A DNA stretch of 7,834 bases, from assembly GCA_947303905.1 (NCBI GenBank), contig CAMYZR010000050.1:1-7834 (forward strand). The letters are read 5' to 3'. Below, piece by piece: positions 1 to 6,273 of the stretch; within the stretch, counting starts at the first letter, position 1; each line of letters opens with the position of its first letter. Below the pieces are notes generated by a model that was given only the letters and a program-made list of their open reading frames with translations, searched no databases and was not told the origin of the DNA. This DNA comes from an uncultured Atopobiaceae bacterium. GTDB taxonomy: Bacteria; Actinomycetota; Coriobacteriia; Coriobacteriales; Atopobiaceae. Position numbers and translations under genes: made by a program.

Positions 1-680
1 GTGGGCGGGGACCGTCGAGCACCCCTCGGCGAAGCGCACCTCCCTGAGGCCGTCGCAGCCCGCGAACGGGCCGTCGGCGCCGTAGTTTCCGCAGGTCAGC
101 GAGGCGGGCACCTCTATGGACGCGAGGGCGTCGCAGTTCCCGAACGCGTATTCGCCGAGGAACTCCAGCGACTCGGGGAGGTTGACCCTCGAGAGCGCGG
201 CGCAGTCGCGGAAGGCGTCGTACTCGATGCGCGTCACGCCGTCGGGGAGCTCCACCGACGGGAGCGTTTGATATTCGCGTTATTCTTGAAAGCCTCTTCG
301 CTGATAGCGCCCGTTCCCGAAATCGTCAGTGTGCCATCGTCATCAAGAACATACGTCGCATCATCGCCACAGCTCCCACTGCTAGACTGCACTTTAAGCA
401 GGAGTTCTTCTTCAGCTTCTTCGAATTCCTGCTCTTCGCCCGTATCCCGCGAGTCAAGAGGAGGTTGCTGATCATCGCCCAAATCGTTTTCGGACATACC
501 GAGCTTATCATTGACCAGCACTTCACGGCTCTCTTCAGAACCTTCGCCTCCCTCCTCCACTTCCGAGATAGCTTGACACTCCCCTCCAAGAGCTTCCGCT
601 GCATATGCGTATGTCTGAATGGGAACTAGGTCGGAGACAAGTAGCAGGGATAATACGACGGACAAGGCTTTCCTTAGCAC
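1..680 (-). pseudogene. BspA-like leucine-rich-repeat surface protein, frame-broken and cut by window edge
   Basis: The GTG start at 680 follows a GGAGG site. The first 138 residues are a signal peptide (MLRK, hydrophobic core, likely cleavage near AYA at 25-27), an acidic Glu/Asp-rich linker (about 38-94), then the entry motif of BspA-type proteins (SCGDDATYVLDDDGTLTISG, 103-122) and the start of the first LRR_5 repeat (AFKNNANIK). After Lys138 (codon 267-269) this frame runs ten more residues to a stop at 234-236. The next frame, from 265 down to 1, reads perfect LRR_5 repeats (VELPDGVTRIEYDAF, then VNLPESLEFLGEYAF, then IEVPASL) to the window edge. Removing the 8 bases at 259-266 would give canonical repeat spacing. 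GC is about 71% below 240 and about 53% over 301-480. Such proteins are typically exported and linked to adhesion. It may be a decayed gene, a recombination junction or an assembly error. Confidence 0.75.
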
Positions 681-685
681 AACAA

Positions 686-690
686 CCTCC
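686..690 (-). promoter_or_regulatory. Shine-Dalgarno site of the LRR gene
   Basis: On the minus strand GGAGG lies 5 bases before a GTG codon at 680-678. This decides the start, because the protein from this GTG begins directly with a positively charged n-region and the hydrophobic core of a signal peptide. Confidence 0.7.
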
Positions 691-767
691 AGCGAAACAG
701 GTTCAGAAATGAGGCAGATTGTTCAACTCTATGGGATGTGAGTGACAAAGAGAGCAGCGAATGTCGC

Positions 768-796
768 ATTATGAAAAAGTGGTAAGTATGTGTCGC
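768..796 (-). promoter_or_regulatory. Candidate sigma-70-type promoter for the LRR gene
   Basis: On the minus strand GCGACA (791-796, 4 of 6 to TTGACA) is followed after 17 bases by CATAAT (768-773, 5 of 6 to TATAAT). The predicted start is near 761, leaving a leader of about 80 bases. The heptamer TGCGACA occurs twice on this strand, over the -35 (791-797) and over the -10/start (762-768), which could be a repeated operator or chance. Only the sequence match supports this promoter. Confidence 0.35.
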
Positions 797-1090
797 AAAA
801 GTGGTTGTTCCCAATTGCGCGAACGGCCTTTGCGAAGCTCTCTGACGTCGTAGAAAGAGTAGCGTCGAACCATCACACACAAGCCTGTCAATTAGAGACT
901 AGTGTACGCATAGAACCTGCTTCGACGAATATGAGAGCGGGTTCAACTCAAGGCGATAACGAGCTGATTTCAGATCTTCAAGACTACTTCAAGTTCTCAT
1001 ACAGCTGGTGCATAAATGCCGCCATGTCCTGGCGTACCACGGTGTTTCTGCAGCAGAACTGGAACCTGGAGCCGACTCCCAACCCTTGGC

Positions 1091-1120
1091 GAGGTGCTGG
1101 AGGCTACCCTCCAGCGCTTC
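1091..1120 (-). terminator. Hairpin after the three-module glycosyltransferase gene
   Basis: Perfect 8-bp arms GCTGGAGG (1096-1103) and CCTCCAGC (1108-1115) enclose the loop CTAC. The stem extends to 13 bp (1091-1120) with two G-T pairs. It starts about 20 bases past the TAG stop at 1141-1143. No run of T follows on the minus strand, so it is not a classical intrinsic terminator. It could be a U-tract-less terminator or an mRNA 3'-end stabiliser. Confidence 0.4.
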
Positions 1121-1140
1121 ATGCCTCGATCCCGCGAAGC

Positions 1141-4100
1141 CTACTGGCCCTGAATCTTGTCGCGTAGCGCCCGTGCGACCCGCCACGGAGCACCAAGCGC
1201 GTTTCCCAACCGGTACGAACGCGACGCCCTCACGGCTTCCTTCGCAAGCCGGATGTCTTCCGCAGCCTGTTTCTTCTGTGCCTCTAGGCTCTTCTTCTGT
1301 GCCTCTAGCTTCTTCTTCTGTGCCTCTAGGTTCTTCTTCTGTGCCTTTAGGTTCTTCTCGGCTGTCGCAAGCCGCTTCTTTGTCACTGCAAGCTCGCGCT
1401 GCGTGAGCAGGAGCTGGTGCTTTGCCTCGTCGCGACCCGCCCGCAGGTCCGTCTCGCGAGCCGCATCGTTATTGAAAGCCTCTTGGTCGCGAAGCTTGAC
1501 GACAATCAGCTGATCCAAGACCTGCTGCTCACGAGCAGGCAGGCACCACCACAGGAACGCGGCAGCCCCACCCGCCTCGCGCACCGCTTCCACGACACAA
1601 TCCACCAGCTCAGTGAGTGGTTTGGCTTCGTAGGCAGAATCGCCAAACACCGCATCTCGCACATCCGCAATCGCTGAAGCAGCATGCTGCAGGCGCGGAT
1701 CAACCTCACCCGCACCTGTGAACGCGACCGCCTGAACGGCCCCGCACACATGGTCGGCCACCCACTCCGACGCATAGTACTGCCTGCCCTGGCTGGAGAT
1801 TCCGCTGGTCAGAGCCTTGCTTCCTGCAATCGTCGTACACAGGGACGCCCGCGCATCGTAACACCCACGCAGGGTCTCCATGTCATCGGCCAGCTGTTGC
1901 GACGCAGCATTGACGAGCGTCTCCGCGTGTGAGACCAGCAGCCCCTGCCTGCTCGCTTCCTCAAGCAGCGCAACCCACGCATCAACCGCAGCCTCTGGGT
2001 GCAGCTTCAGCTCTGCATCACGCGCGTCATCCACACCCACCAGCACGTCAACGAACGTTCCCTCATTCACCTCGACGGAACCCGCCTTCAGCAGCCCAAG
2101 CTCGCAGAAGGCAACGTCCCCATTGAGTGCATCGTCCGCAAACCTCAGCTGCTCCCGCTCAATGAAGCCCTTGCGGAACACCTTGTTCGCAACGTGCGCG
2201 TCCGCAATCTGCAGAATTGAATGAACGTTTGTCTGCGCATTCAGAACCTCAAGCCCGCGCCTCTGGCCAAGGTCAACCCCCACGCCCGTGGCAGCCAGCT
2301 TGCCCTGGACCACGTCAAACTCGTCATGCTGCAGGAGCACCACGTCCGCGGCACTCGCATCCAAGTAGTTGACCAGGTTCTTCACCGCGTCAGACTCAAG
2401 TGCGCTAGCACCGTCGATGAACAGCACCCACGTACCACGAGCACGCGTCACCGCTTCGGCCATCAGGCCACTGACCGTCACGTCTTCGCCAGCGACCAGC
2501 TGCAAGCGCTCATCCCCTGCAACCTGCGCTGCAAGCTGCTCCGACGCCACTGTATCGCACTGGTCGTCCACAAAGATGACCTCCGCGCGCGACAAGTCCT
2601 GGCGGGCAATGCTCTCAAGGCAGCACGTAAGGCGCTCGTTACAGCCACAGGTGTTGACGACGACACTCAGCACAACACCGTCAGCCGTCTTCTGCTCCAG
2701 TTCGGCCACTCGCTGGCTCGCATAGTAGTCACTGGGACTCTCCATGATCTTATGGACCGCATCCCACTTCTTCGGCCAGAAGTACTTTCGGTCAAGCTCG
2801 CCCACATCGCGCGCGACCATGAACTCGTCGCGTATATGCTCCAGGTACTCAGGCCTGAACTCATCGGCAATGCGGTCGTAGTTCCACAGGTACGCAACCG
2901 CCTGCCGGCAACGAAGCGACTTGGTGAATCCGCTCTTGCTGCCATGGCGCGCAAGGTAATACTCGTAGGCGCTCGCAAACTCGCCGTTGACGAAATAGAC
3001 CTTGTCGCTCTGGTTGACGGAGCTTGCCTCGTTGTCGTTGCGGTAGTGCAGGAAAGCGTGTTCGTCAAGAACGGCTCGATCCACGGTCGCCCACACCTTG
3101 AGGACGAAGGACGTGTCCTGATACGACGCACCAGGTGTCTCCAAAAAGCCAATCTTGTTGCTCCGCAGCATCTTCTTTTCGTAGATGCCCGACCGGATGC
3201 AGGGAATCCTGCGGATAGCCTCGATCTTCTCCTCGTCAGTGAGCAGGCAATCGTACGGCAGGCGGTAGTAGCTATTGTGGAAGGTACTCTTGTCGACGGG
3301 CTTGCCGCGGTAGTCGTAGTAGTTGCCCTTTACGACCTGCGCCTTGTGGTGCTTCGCCTTCCGGTACAGGGTCTCGAACATCTCTGGGTCGGCGAAGTCG
3401 TCCGTCTCCACAATGCCGATGTACTCGCCCCGCGCCGCGGCAAGGCCGAGGTTCATCTGGTATCCGTAGCTGCGCTTATCCGAGATGATGACCCTCACGC
3501 GAGGGTCGGCCTCCTCGTACTCGCGCAGAATCTCGAGCGTTCCGTCAGTCGAACCAGCGTCGATGCAGAGCACCTCGATGGTCCTGAGCGTCTGGTTGAG
3601 AACGCTCTCCACCGCCTGACGGATGAACGGGGCCACGTTGAGTGAGGGCATGAGCACCGTGACGCTCGGGTTGGCCCACGAGAGCTGCTCCGACAGGGCG
3701 TCGTACACCGACCCCTGGTAGAAGAACTCGCGATCCTTGCCGGAAATCCCCAGCTCACGACACACGCCGCGCAACTTCGAGCACAGGGCGACCTGCTCGC
3801 TCGCAGAGAGGTTGGTGCGCATCTCGCACAAACCACGCGCCGCGACGTTCACGAAGTCACGCTCGCGCTGCTGGTAGATGTCACGGTCTTCCAGATGTCG
3901 CTTGACCGTTGTCAGCTCGTCGAGCACATCATCCATCGAGAAGTGAAGTGCGCTGCGATGCGTTGCCAGCACGCTGCTGATGTAGTCTATGCGCTGGGCT
4001 TCTGCGATGGCGGTCAACGCGAGAGACGCGCTGGCAGCTGGAGAAGCAACCTTGTCCGTGACGGCAGCATCCAGCAGGAGCTCACGCCTGTAGAGTCTGT

Positions 4101-4596
4101 CCCACGAACGCGGCGGTACCGCGTCAAAGAGCCGCTGCGCCTCGTTGGCCGAGAAGGCCCCGTGCAAGGGCAGGAGTTCGTGCCTGATATCCCAGGCGAA
4201 CAGCCGCAGATCAGATGTCGCACGCGAGCCATCAATCTGCTCGCCGTTGCAGAGCGCGACATCGAGCTCCAGCCGCTCCGCAAGCCCATACAGCTGTTCG
4301 AGCATGTTCGGATCGAGCACGGCGTTGTCATCTATGAGGCACGCGTAGCGAGCCTCCGACTGCCCCAACGCATCACGCCACGTGAACGACCGACCAGACA
4401 CATCAGCCGCAAAGAGCCTGAACCGACCATCCTTGGCCGCGAGGCTTTGCAGCTTCGCAGGCAGGTAGGTGTACGCCCCGCTGCATATGCACAGGACCTC
4501 AAAGTCCGTGAACGTCTGCGCAAGAAGGGACTGGACACACGCATCAAGCTGCGCCGAAGCGTCCCGGACCGTAAGGACGACGCTGATGGCTGGCAT
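1141..4596 (-). CDS. Three-module family 2 glycosyltransferase with C-terminal coiled coil (1151 aa)
   Basis: Predicted cytoplasmic glycosyltransferase building a surface glycan; donor and acceptor unknown. Start: ATG at 4596 with AAGGAG 7 bases upstream, opening with MPAISVVLTVRD as GT-A folds usually do; the frame stays open upstream to 4845 without family sequence. Module 1 (about 1-300) is degenerate: ICSG replaces the first Asp/GSTDG motif, and IDDN (88-91) sits at the DxD position. Module 2 (about 311-620) is canonical: SVTVLMPSLN, DAGSTDGT (346-353), ETDDFADP (397-404), SYQDTSF (491-497) as probable catalytic-base region, HYRNDNEASS. Module 3 (about 641-860) has FVDDQCD (675-681) but FIDGA (726-730) where DxD is expected. 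A helical region leads to a coiled coil (about 1040-1120) with four KK-rich heptads, then the tail SRSYRLGNALGAPWR (1125-1139), a type often ending such enzymes. No membrane segment was seen. It is divergent from the pyruvyl transferase gene. Modules 1 and 3 may be structural or acceptor-binding. Confidence 0.88.
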   Translation of the reverse strand: MPAISVVLTVRDASAQLDACVQSLLAQTFTDFEVLCICSGAYTYLPAKLQSLAAKDGRFRLFAADVSGRSFTWRDALGQSEARYACLIDDNAVLDPNMLEQLYGLAERLELDVALCNGEQIDGSRATSDLRLFAWDIRHELLPLHGAFSANEAQRLFDAVPPRSWDRLYRRELLLDAAVTDKVASPAASASLALTAIAEAQRIDYISSVLATHRSALHFSMDDVLDELTTVKRHLEDRDIYQQRERDFVNVAARGLCEMRTNLSASEQVALCSKLRGVCRELGISGKDREFFYQGSVYDALSEQLSWANPSVTVLMPSLNVAPFIRQAVESVLNQTLRTIEVLCIDAGSTDGTLEILREYEEADPRVRVIISDKRSYGYQMNLGLAAARGEYIGIVETDDFADPEMFETLYRKAKHHKAQVVKGNYYDYRGKPVDKSTFHNSYYRLPYDCLLTDEEKIEAIRRIPCIRSGIYEKKMLRSNKIGFLETPGASYQDTSFVLKVWATVDRAVLDEHAFLHYRNDNEASSVNQSDKVYFVNGEFASAYEYYLARHGSKSGFTKSLRCRQAVAYLWNYDRIADEFRPEYLEHIRDEFMVARDVGELDRKYFWPKKWDAVHKIMESPSDYYASQRVAELEQKTADGVVLSVVVNTCGCNERLTCCLESIARQDLSRAEVIFVDDQCDTVASEQLAAQVAGDERLQLVAGEDVTVSGLMAEAVTRARGTWVLFIDGASALESDAVKNLVNYLDASAADVVLLQHDEFDVVQGKLAATGVGVDLGQRRGLEVLNAQTNVHSILQIADAHVANKVFRKGFIEREQLRFADDALNGDVAFCELGLLKAGSVEVNEGTFVDVLVGVDDARDAELKLHPEAAVDAWVALLEEASRQGLLVSHAETLVNAASQQLADDMETLRGCYDARASLCTTIAGSKALTSGISSQGRQYYASEWVADHVCGAVQAVAFTGAGEVDPRLQHAASAIADVRDAVFGDSAYEAKPLTELVDCVVEAVREAGGAAAFLWWCLPAREQQVLDQLIVVKLRDQEAFNNDAARETDLRAGRDEAKHQLLLTQRELAVTKKRLATAEKNLKAQKKNLEAQKKKLEAQKKSLEAQKKQAAEDIRLAKEAVRASRSYRLGNALGAPWRVARALRDKIQGQ
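1271..1354 (-). repeat. Four 21-bp tandem repeats encoding coiled-coil heptads
   Basis: On the plus strand, copies beginning TTCTTCTGTGCCTCTAG start at 1271, 1292, 1313 and 1334, with few differences between copies (for example CCTTTAG in the last). Read on the minus strand they encode NLKAQKK, NLEAQKK, KLEAQKK and SLEAQKK, residues 1082-1109 of the glycosyltransferase. The unit is exactly 7 codons, so copy-number change keeps the frame and lengthens or shortens the coiled coil. Confidence 0.9.
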
Positions 4597-4603
4597 ACTG
4601 AGG

Positions 4604-4609
4604 CTCCTT
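4604..4609 (-). promoter_or_regulatory. Shine-Dalgarno site of the three-module glycosyltransferase
   Basis: AAGGAG on the minus strand, 7 bases before the ATG at 4596-4594. It fixes the start well inside the longer open frame that reaches 4845. Confidence 0.8.
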
Positions 4610-4619
4610 TGCACAAGGC

Positions 4620-4635
4620 ATGGCATCCGTGCCAT
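4620..4635. repeat. 16-bp inverted repeat at the glycosyltransferase transcription start
   Basis: ATGGCA-TCCG-TGCCAT has perfect 6-bp arms and a 4-base spacer. It overlaps the last two bases of the minus-strand -10 box and covers the predicted start point near 4627. This is the position of a repressor operator, or it could form a small hairpin at the 5' end of the mRNA. Confidence 0.45.
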
Positions 4636-4642
4636 TCTAGCA
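4634..4642 (-). promoter_or_regulatory. Extended -10 promoter of the three-module glycosyltransferase
   Basis: On the minus strand TGCTAGAAT matches the extended -10 form TGnTATAAT with one mismatch. No recognisable -35 lies 16-18 bases upstream, as is common for extended -10 promoters. The leader to the ATG at 4596 would be about 30 bases. Confidence 0.5.
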
Positions 4643-4767
4643 TCAGGCTGCGGGGAGAAGGGACACGCCCCAATTCCCGCAATATACGCTTGATCCTGCC
4701 TCGACCTCACGGACATCGGCCTCACCCGCAGGTACGGGTCCGAATCGCACAATCGACCATCGACCTC

Positions 4768-4773
4768 TATAAT
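4768..4773 (+). promoter_or_regulatory. -10 box of the pyruvyl transferase gene
   Basis: A perfect TATAAT lies 33 bases before the ATG at 4806, giving a leader of about 25 bases. The best -35 candidates at 16-18 base spacing match only 2-3 of 6 positions. It is followed by GGCA just like the divergent -10 box at 4634-4639. Confidence 0.55.
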
Positions 4774-4795
4774 GGCAACGTCACCGCATCCATCC

Positions 4796-4800
4796 GGAGG
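4796..4800 (+). promoter_or_regulatory. Shine-Dalgarno site of the pyruvyl transferase gene
   Basis: GGAGG with a 5-base spacer to the ATG at 4806. It supports this start over the in-frame ATGs further inside the coiled coil. Confidence 0.8.
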
Positions 4801-4805
4801 TACCC

Positions 4806-6158
4806 ATGTCGTTCCTGCACACCCTTCGCAGCAAGCTCTGGCCATCTAACCAGGTGTACCTCGACCGGTCCGACGAGCTGCTCGACCACATCAAGAACGT
4901 CGAGACGACGCTCGGGGCCGTGAGGAAGGATCAGGAGCAGCTGCGCAACACCGTCAAGACGCTCGACACGCAGCTCAAGCGCCTGACATCCATGCAGGAA
5001 TACTGCGCATCCCTCGTGCGCAACCAGTCAGGCAAGGGCATCTTGCTCGCCGGGTGGTACGGTGCGGACAACTTGGGCGACGAGCTGATGCTGCGCACGC
5101 TCGTGGACCACGCCCCGCAGGACGTACGTGATCGCCTGTGGGTCCTCACGTGGCAAAATGCCAGATACGACTATGAGTACCTCAACGAGCTAGGCGTCCG
5201 CACGGTCCGCTATCCCCGCTCGACGGAGGAAGCGAGCCTGCTGGCCGACAGCTTCGACGCAATCGTATGGGGCGGCGGGGCAATCCTCGATGACAAGCAG
5301 TACAACGACAAGCCCACCAACATCAACACGGGCAACCTCTTCATCAGGCTGAGCGAATACCTGCTCGCACGGGGCAAGCACGTCTTTGCCATCGGGCTTA
5401 GCACCAACTGGCAGTTCACGTCGGAGGAATACGTCAAACGGCTGGGAGCCATCATCCAATGCGCGGACAGCTTCTCAGTCCGCGACGAATTCTCACTCCA
5501 GGTGCTGCGGGATTCGGGCATCGACACCGCAAAGGTGACCGTCTGCCCCGACGTGGCGTTTGGCAACCGCACCCTCAAGGCGCTCGATTGCACGAGTCCT
5601 CAGAGCTTCGTGTTGGGCTTCGTCCCCTTCTACGTCAAGGAGATGCACGACATCAACGCACAGGTCCTCGAGGCGGCTCTCGAGGCAATCGCGCAGCTGC
5701 CCGACGCCCCCGACGCACGCATCGAACTCATTCCCTTCTATCGTTCGGGTGATGCCTCTTACCTCAAGAAACTGAAGGATGCGTGCTCCAAGCCCAGCCT
5801 CGTGAGCATCGCGCCGTACACCCCGGACATGACACACACGCCACTGCTCGACTGCAGCGCCGTCATCTGCTCGCGCTACCACGCAGCACTCGTGGCGGGC
5901 GTGCTCGGCATCCCCTTCCTGTGCGTCTACCCGGACATGCACGTGCACTACAAGAACAAGTGCGTCTATCTGTCGCAGGCCTACGGATGCCCCGAGTCGT
6001 TTATCGCGGGCACCGAGGTCGCGAGCGAGGACGTGCGCTCCTTCGTCTGCGGAGACCTCGTCCCCACCACGCAGGCACATCAGTTCTATGAGGTTGCCTG
6101 GCTTGCACTCGCGCGTCTGTGGGACCTTTGCAGGCTCACCTCGCATCCGCGCAGCTGA
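4806..6158 (+). CDS. Polysaccharide pyruvyl transferase family protein with N-terminal coiled coil (450 aa)
   Basis: This family (CsaB/WcaK-like) typically transfers pyruvate from phosphoenolpyruvate onto a sugar of a surface polymer as a ketal, adding negative charge; some members have other transferase roles. Visible family motifs in order are GWYGADNLGDE (83-93) near the start of the first Rossmann half, WGGGAILDD (155-163), ADSFSVRDEFS (220-230), CPDVAF (247-252), and ICSRYHAALVAGVLGIP (354-370), which carries the conserved Arg and His near the active site. Residues about 20-72 precede the catalytic fold and look like a heptad-patterned coiled coil (ELLDHIKNVETTLGAVRKD and onward), an unusual addition. 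No signal peptide or membrane helix was seen, so it is probably cytoplasmic. The start has a GGAGG site and an upstream TATAAT. The stop is TGA at 6156-6158. Codon use is strongly GC-ending, with no ATA codon. The family call is firm; the polymer modified is unknown. Confidence 0.88.
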   Translation: MSFLHTLRSKLWPSNQVYLDRSDELLDHIKNVETTLGAVRKDQEQLRNTVKTLDTQLKRLTSMQEYCASLVRNQSGKGILLAGWYGADNLGDELMLRTLVDHAPQDVRDRLWVLTWQNARYDYEYLNELGVRTVRYPRSTEEASLLADSFDAIVWGGGAILDDKQYNDKPTNINTGNLFIRLSEYLLARGKHVFAIGLSTNWQFTSEEYVKRLGAIIQCADSFSVRDEFSLQVLRDSGIDTAKVTVCPDVAFGNRTLKALDCTSPQSFVLGFVPFYVKEMHDINAQVLEAALEAIAQLPDAPDARIELIPFYRSGDASYLKKLKDACSKPSLVSIAPYTPDMTHTPLLDCSAVICSRYHAALVAGVLGIPFLCVYPDMHVHYKNKCVYLSQAYGCPESFIAGTEVASEDVRSFVCGDLVPTTQAHQFYEVAWLALARLWDLCRLTSHPRS

Positions 6159-6164
6159 CCCGAC

Positions 6165-6176
6165 GCCTCGTGAGGC
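6165..6176. terminator. Short GC hairpin after the pyruvyl transferase gene
   Basis: GCCTC-GT-GAGGC is a 12-base inverted repeat 7 bases after the TGA stop, folding as a short GC stem with a CGTG tetraloop. No T-run follows, so termination is uncertain. It also sits at the -35 distance from the TATAAT at 6194 and could instead be a protein-binding site for the next gene's promoter. Confidence 0.35.
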
Positions 6177-6193
6177 CCGCATGCCAGAGAAGC

Positions 6194-6199
6194 TATAAT
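6194..6199 (+). promoter_or_regulatory. -10 box upstream of the second glycosyltransferase
   Basis: A perfect TATAAT in the context CTATAATG, the same context as the -10 at 4768. No good -35 is visible at 16-18 bases. The predicted start near 6206 leaves a leader of about 41 bases to the TTG at 6247 or 68 bases to the ATG at 6274. It suggests this gene can be transcribed separately from the upstream gene, 115 bases away. Confidence 0.5.
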
Positions 6200-6233
6200 G
6201 TTGCCCTGCATCAGGACAGCTGCATCAAGTATT

Positions 6234-6239
6234 GAAAGG
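6234..6239 (+). promoter_or_regulatory. Possible Shine-Dalgarno site favouring a TTG start at 6247
   Basis: GAAAGG complements the 16S 3' end and lies 7 bases before an in-frame TTG at 6247. The competing ATG at 6274 has only AGGG (6263-6266) at similar spacing. The two starts differ by 9 residues, all before the catalytic fold. Confidence 0.4.
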
Positions 6240-6273
6240 CACTGAATTGGGAACGTGCGACCAGGGCAGAAAC

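Larger units (their letters stand above)
681..1140. other. AT-richer intergenic region without a convincing gene
   Basis: This 460-base gap separates two minus-strand genes. Its composition is clearly more AT-rich than the flanking glycosyltransferase gene (about 42% GC over 721-780). It holds the SD site and candidate promoter of the LRR gene at its low-coordinate end and a long hairpin just after the glycosyltransferase stop. A plus-strand reading frame from a GTG at 790 to 1167 has no recognisable motif and runs into the 3' end of the gene on the other strand, so I do not call it. A perfect TTGACA on the minus strand (about 886-891) has no -10 at usable spacing. Nothing else was seen. Confidence 0.6.

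Noticed and set aside
1..471. Plus-strand open frame of 156 codons
   Set aside because: It lies opposite the LRR gene, including clear LRR_5 repeats on the other strand, and has no family motif. High GC explains the lack of stops.
886..891. Perfect minus-strand TTGACA as a promoter
   Set aside because: No acceptable -10 lies 16-19 bases downstream; the nearest, TACTCT, is 24 bases away.
1046..1058. Small palindrome TTCTGC-A-GCAGAA
   Set aside because: Its one-base centre cannot fold as a hairpin at full length, and it has no neighbouring partner or promoter. It is probably chance.
790..1167. Plus-strand open frame of 125 codons starting at GTG
   Set aside because: No recognisable domain, no good SD site, and it overlaps the 3' end of the glycosyltransferase on the opposite strand. 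Kept only as a description of the intergenic region.
1008..1406. Plus-strand frame with a repeated SSSVPLGS pattern
   Set aside because: The amino-acid repeat is just the opposite-strand reading of the 21-bp repeats that encode the coiled-coil heptads.
2221..3645. Plus-strand open frame of 474 codons
   Set aside because: It is entirely antisense to the canonical module 2 and the start of module 3 of the glycosyltransferase, and shows no family motifs. GC-biased third positions commonly create such antisense frames.
4597..4845. In-frame 5' extension of the three-module glycosyltransferase to 4845
   Set aside because: The extension has no family-like sequence, would cover both divergent promoters and overlap the pyruvyl transferase start, and lacks the strong SD found at 4604-4609.
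3895..4923. Plus-strand open frame of 342 codons reaching into the pyruvyl transferase gene
   Set aside because: It is antisense to glycosyltransferase module 1 and out of frame with the well-supported gene at 4806. No motifs were found.
5493..6182. Minus-strand open frame of 229 codons
   Set aside because: It is antisense to the motif-rich C-terminal half of the pyruvyl transferase family gene and has no recognisable content.
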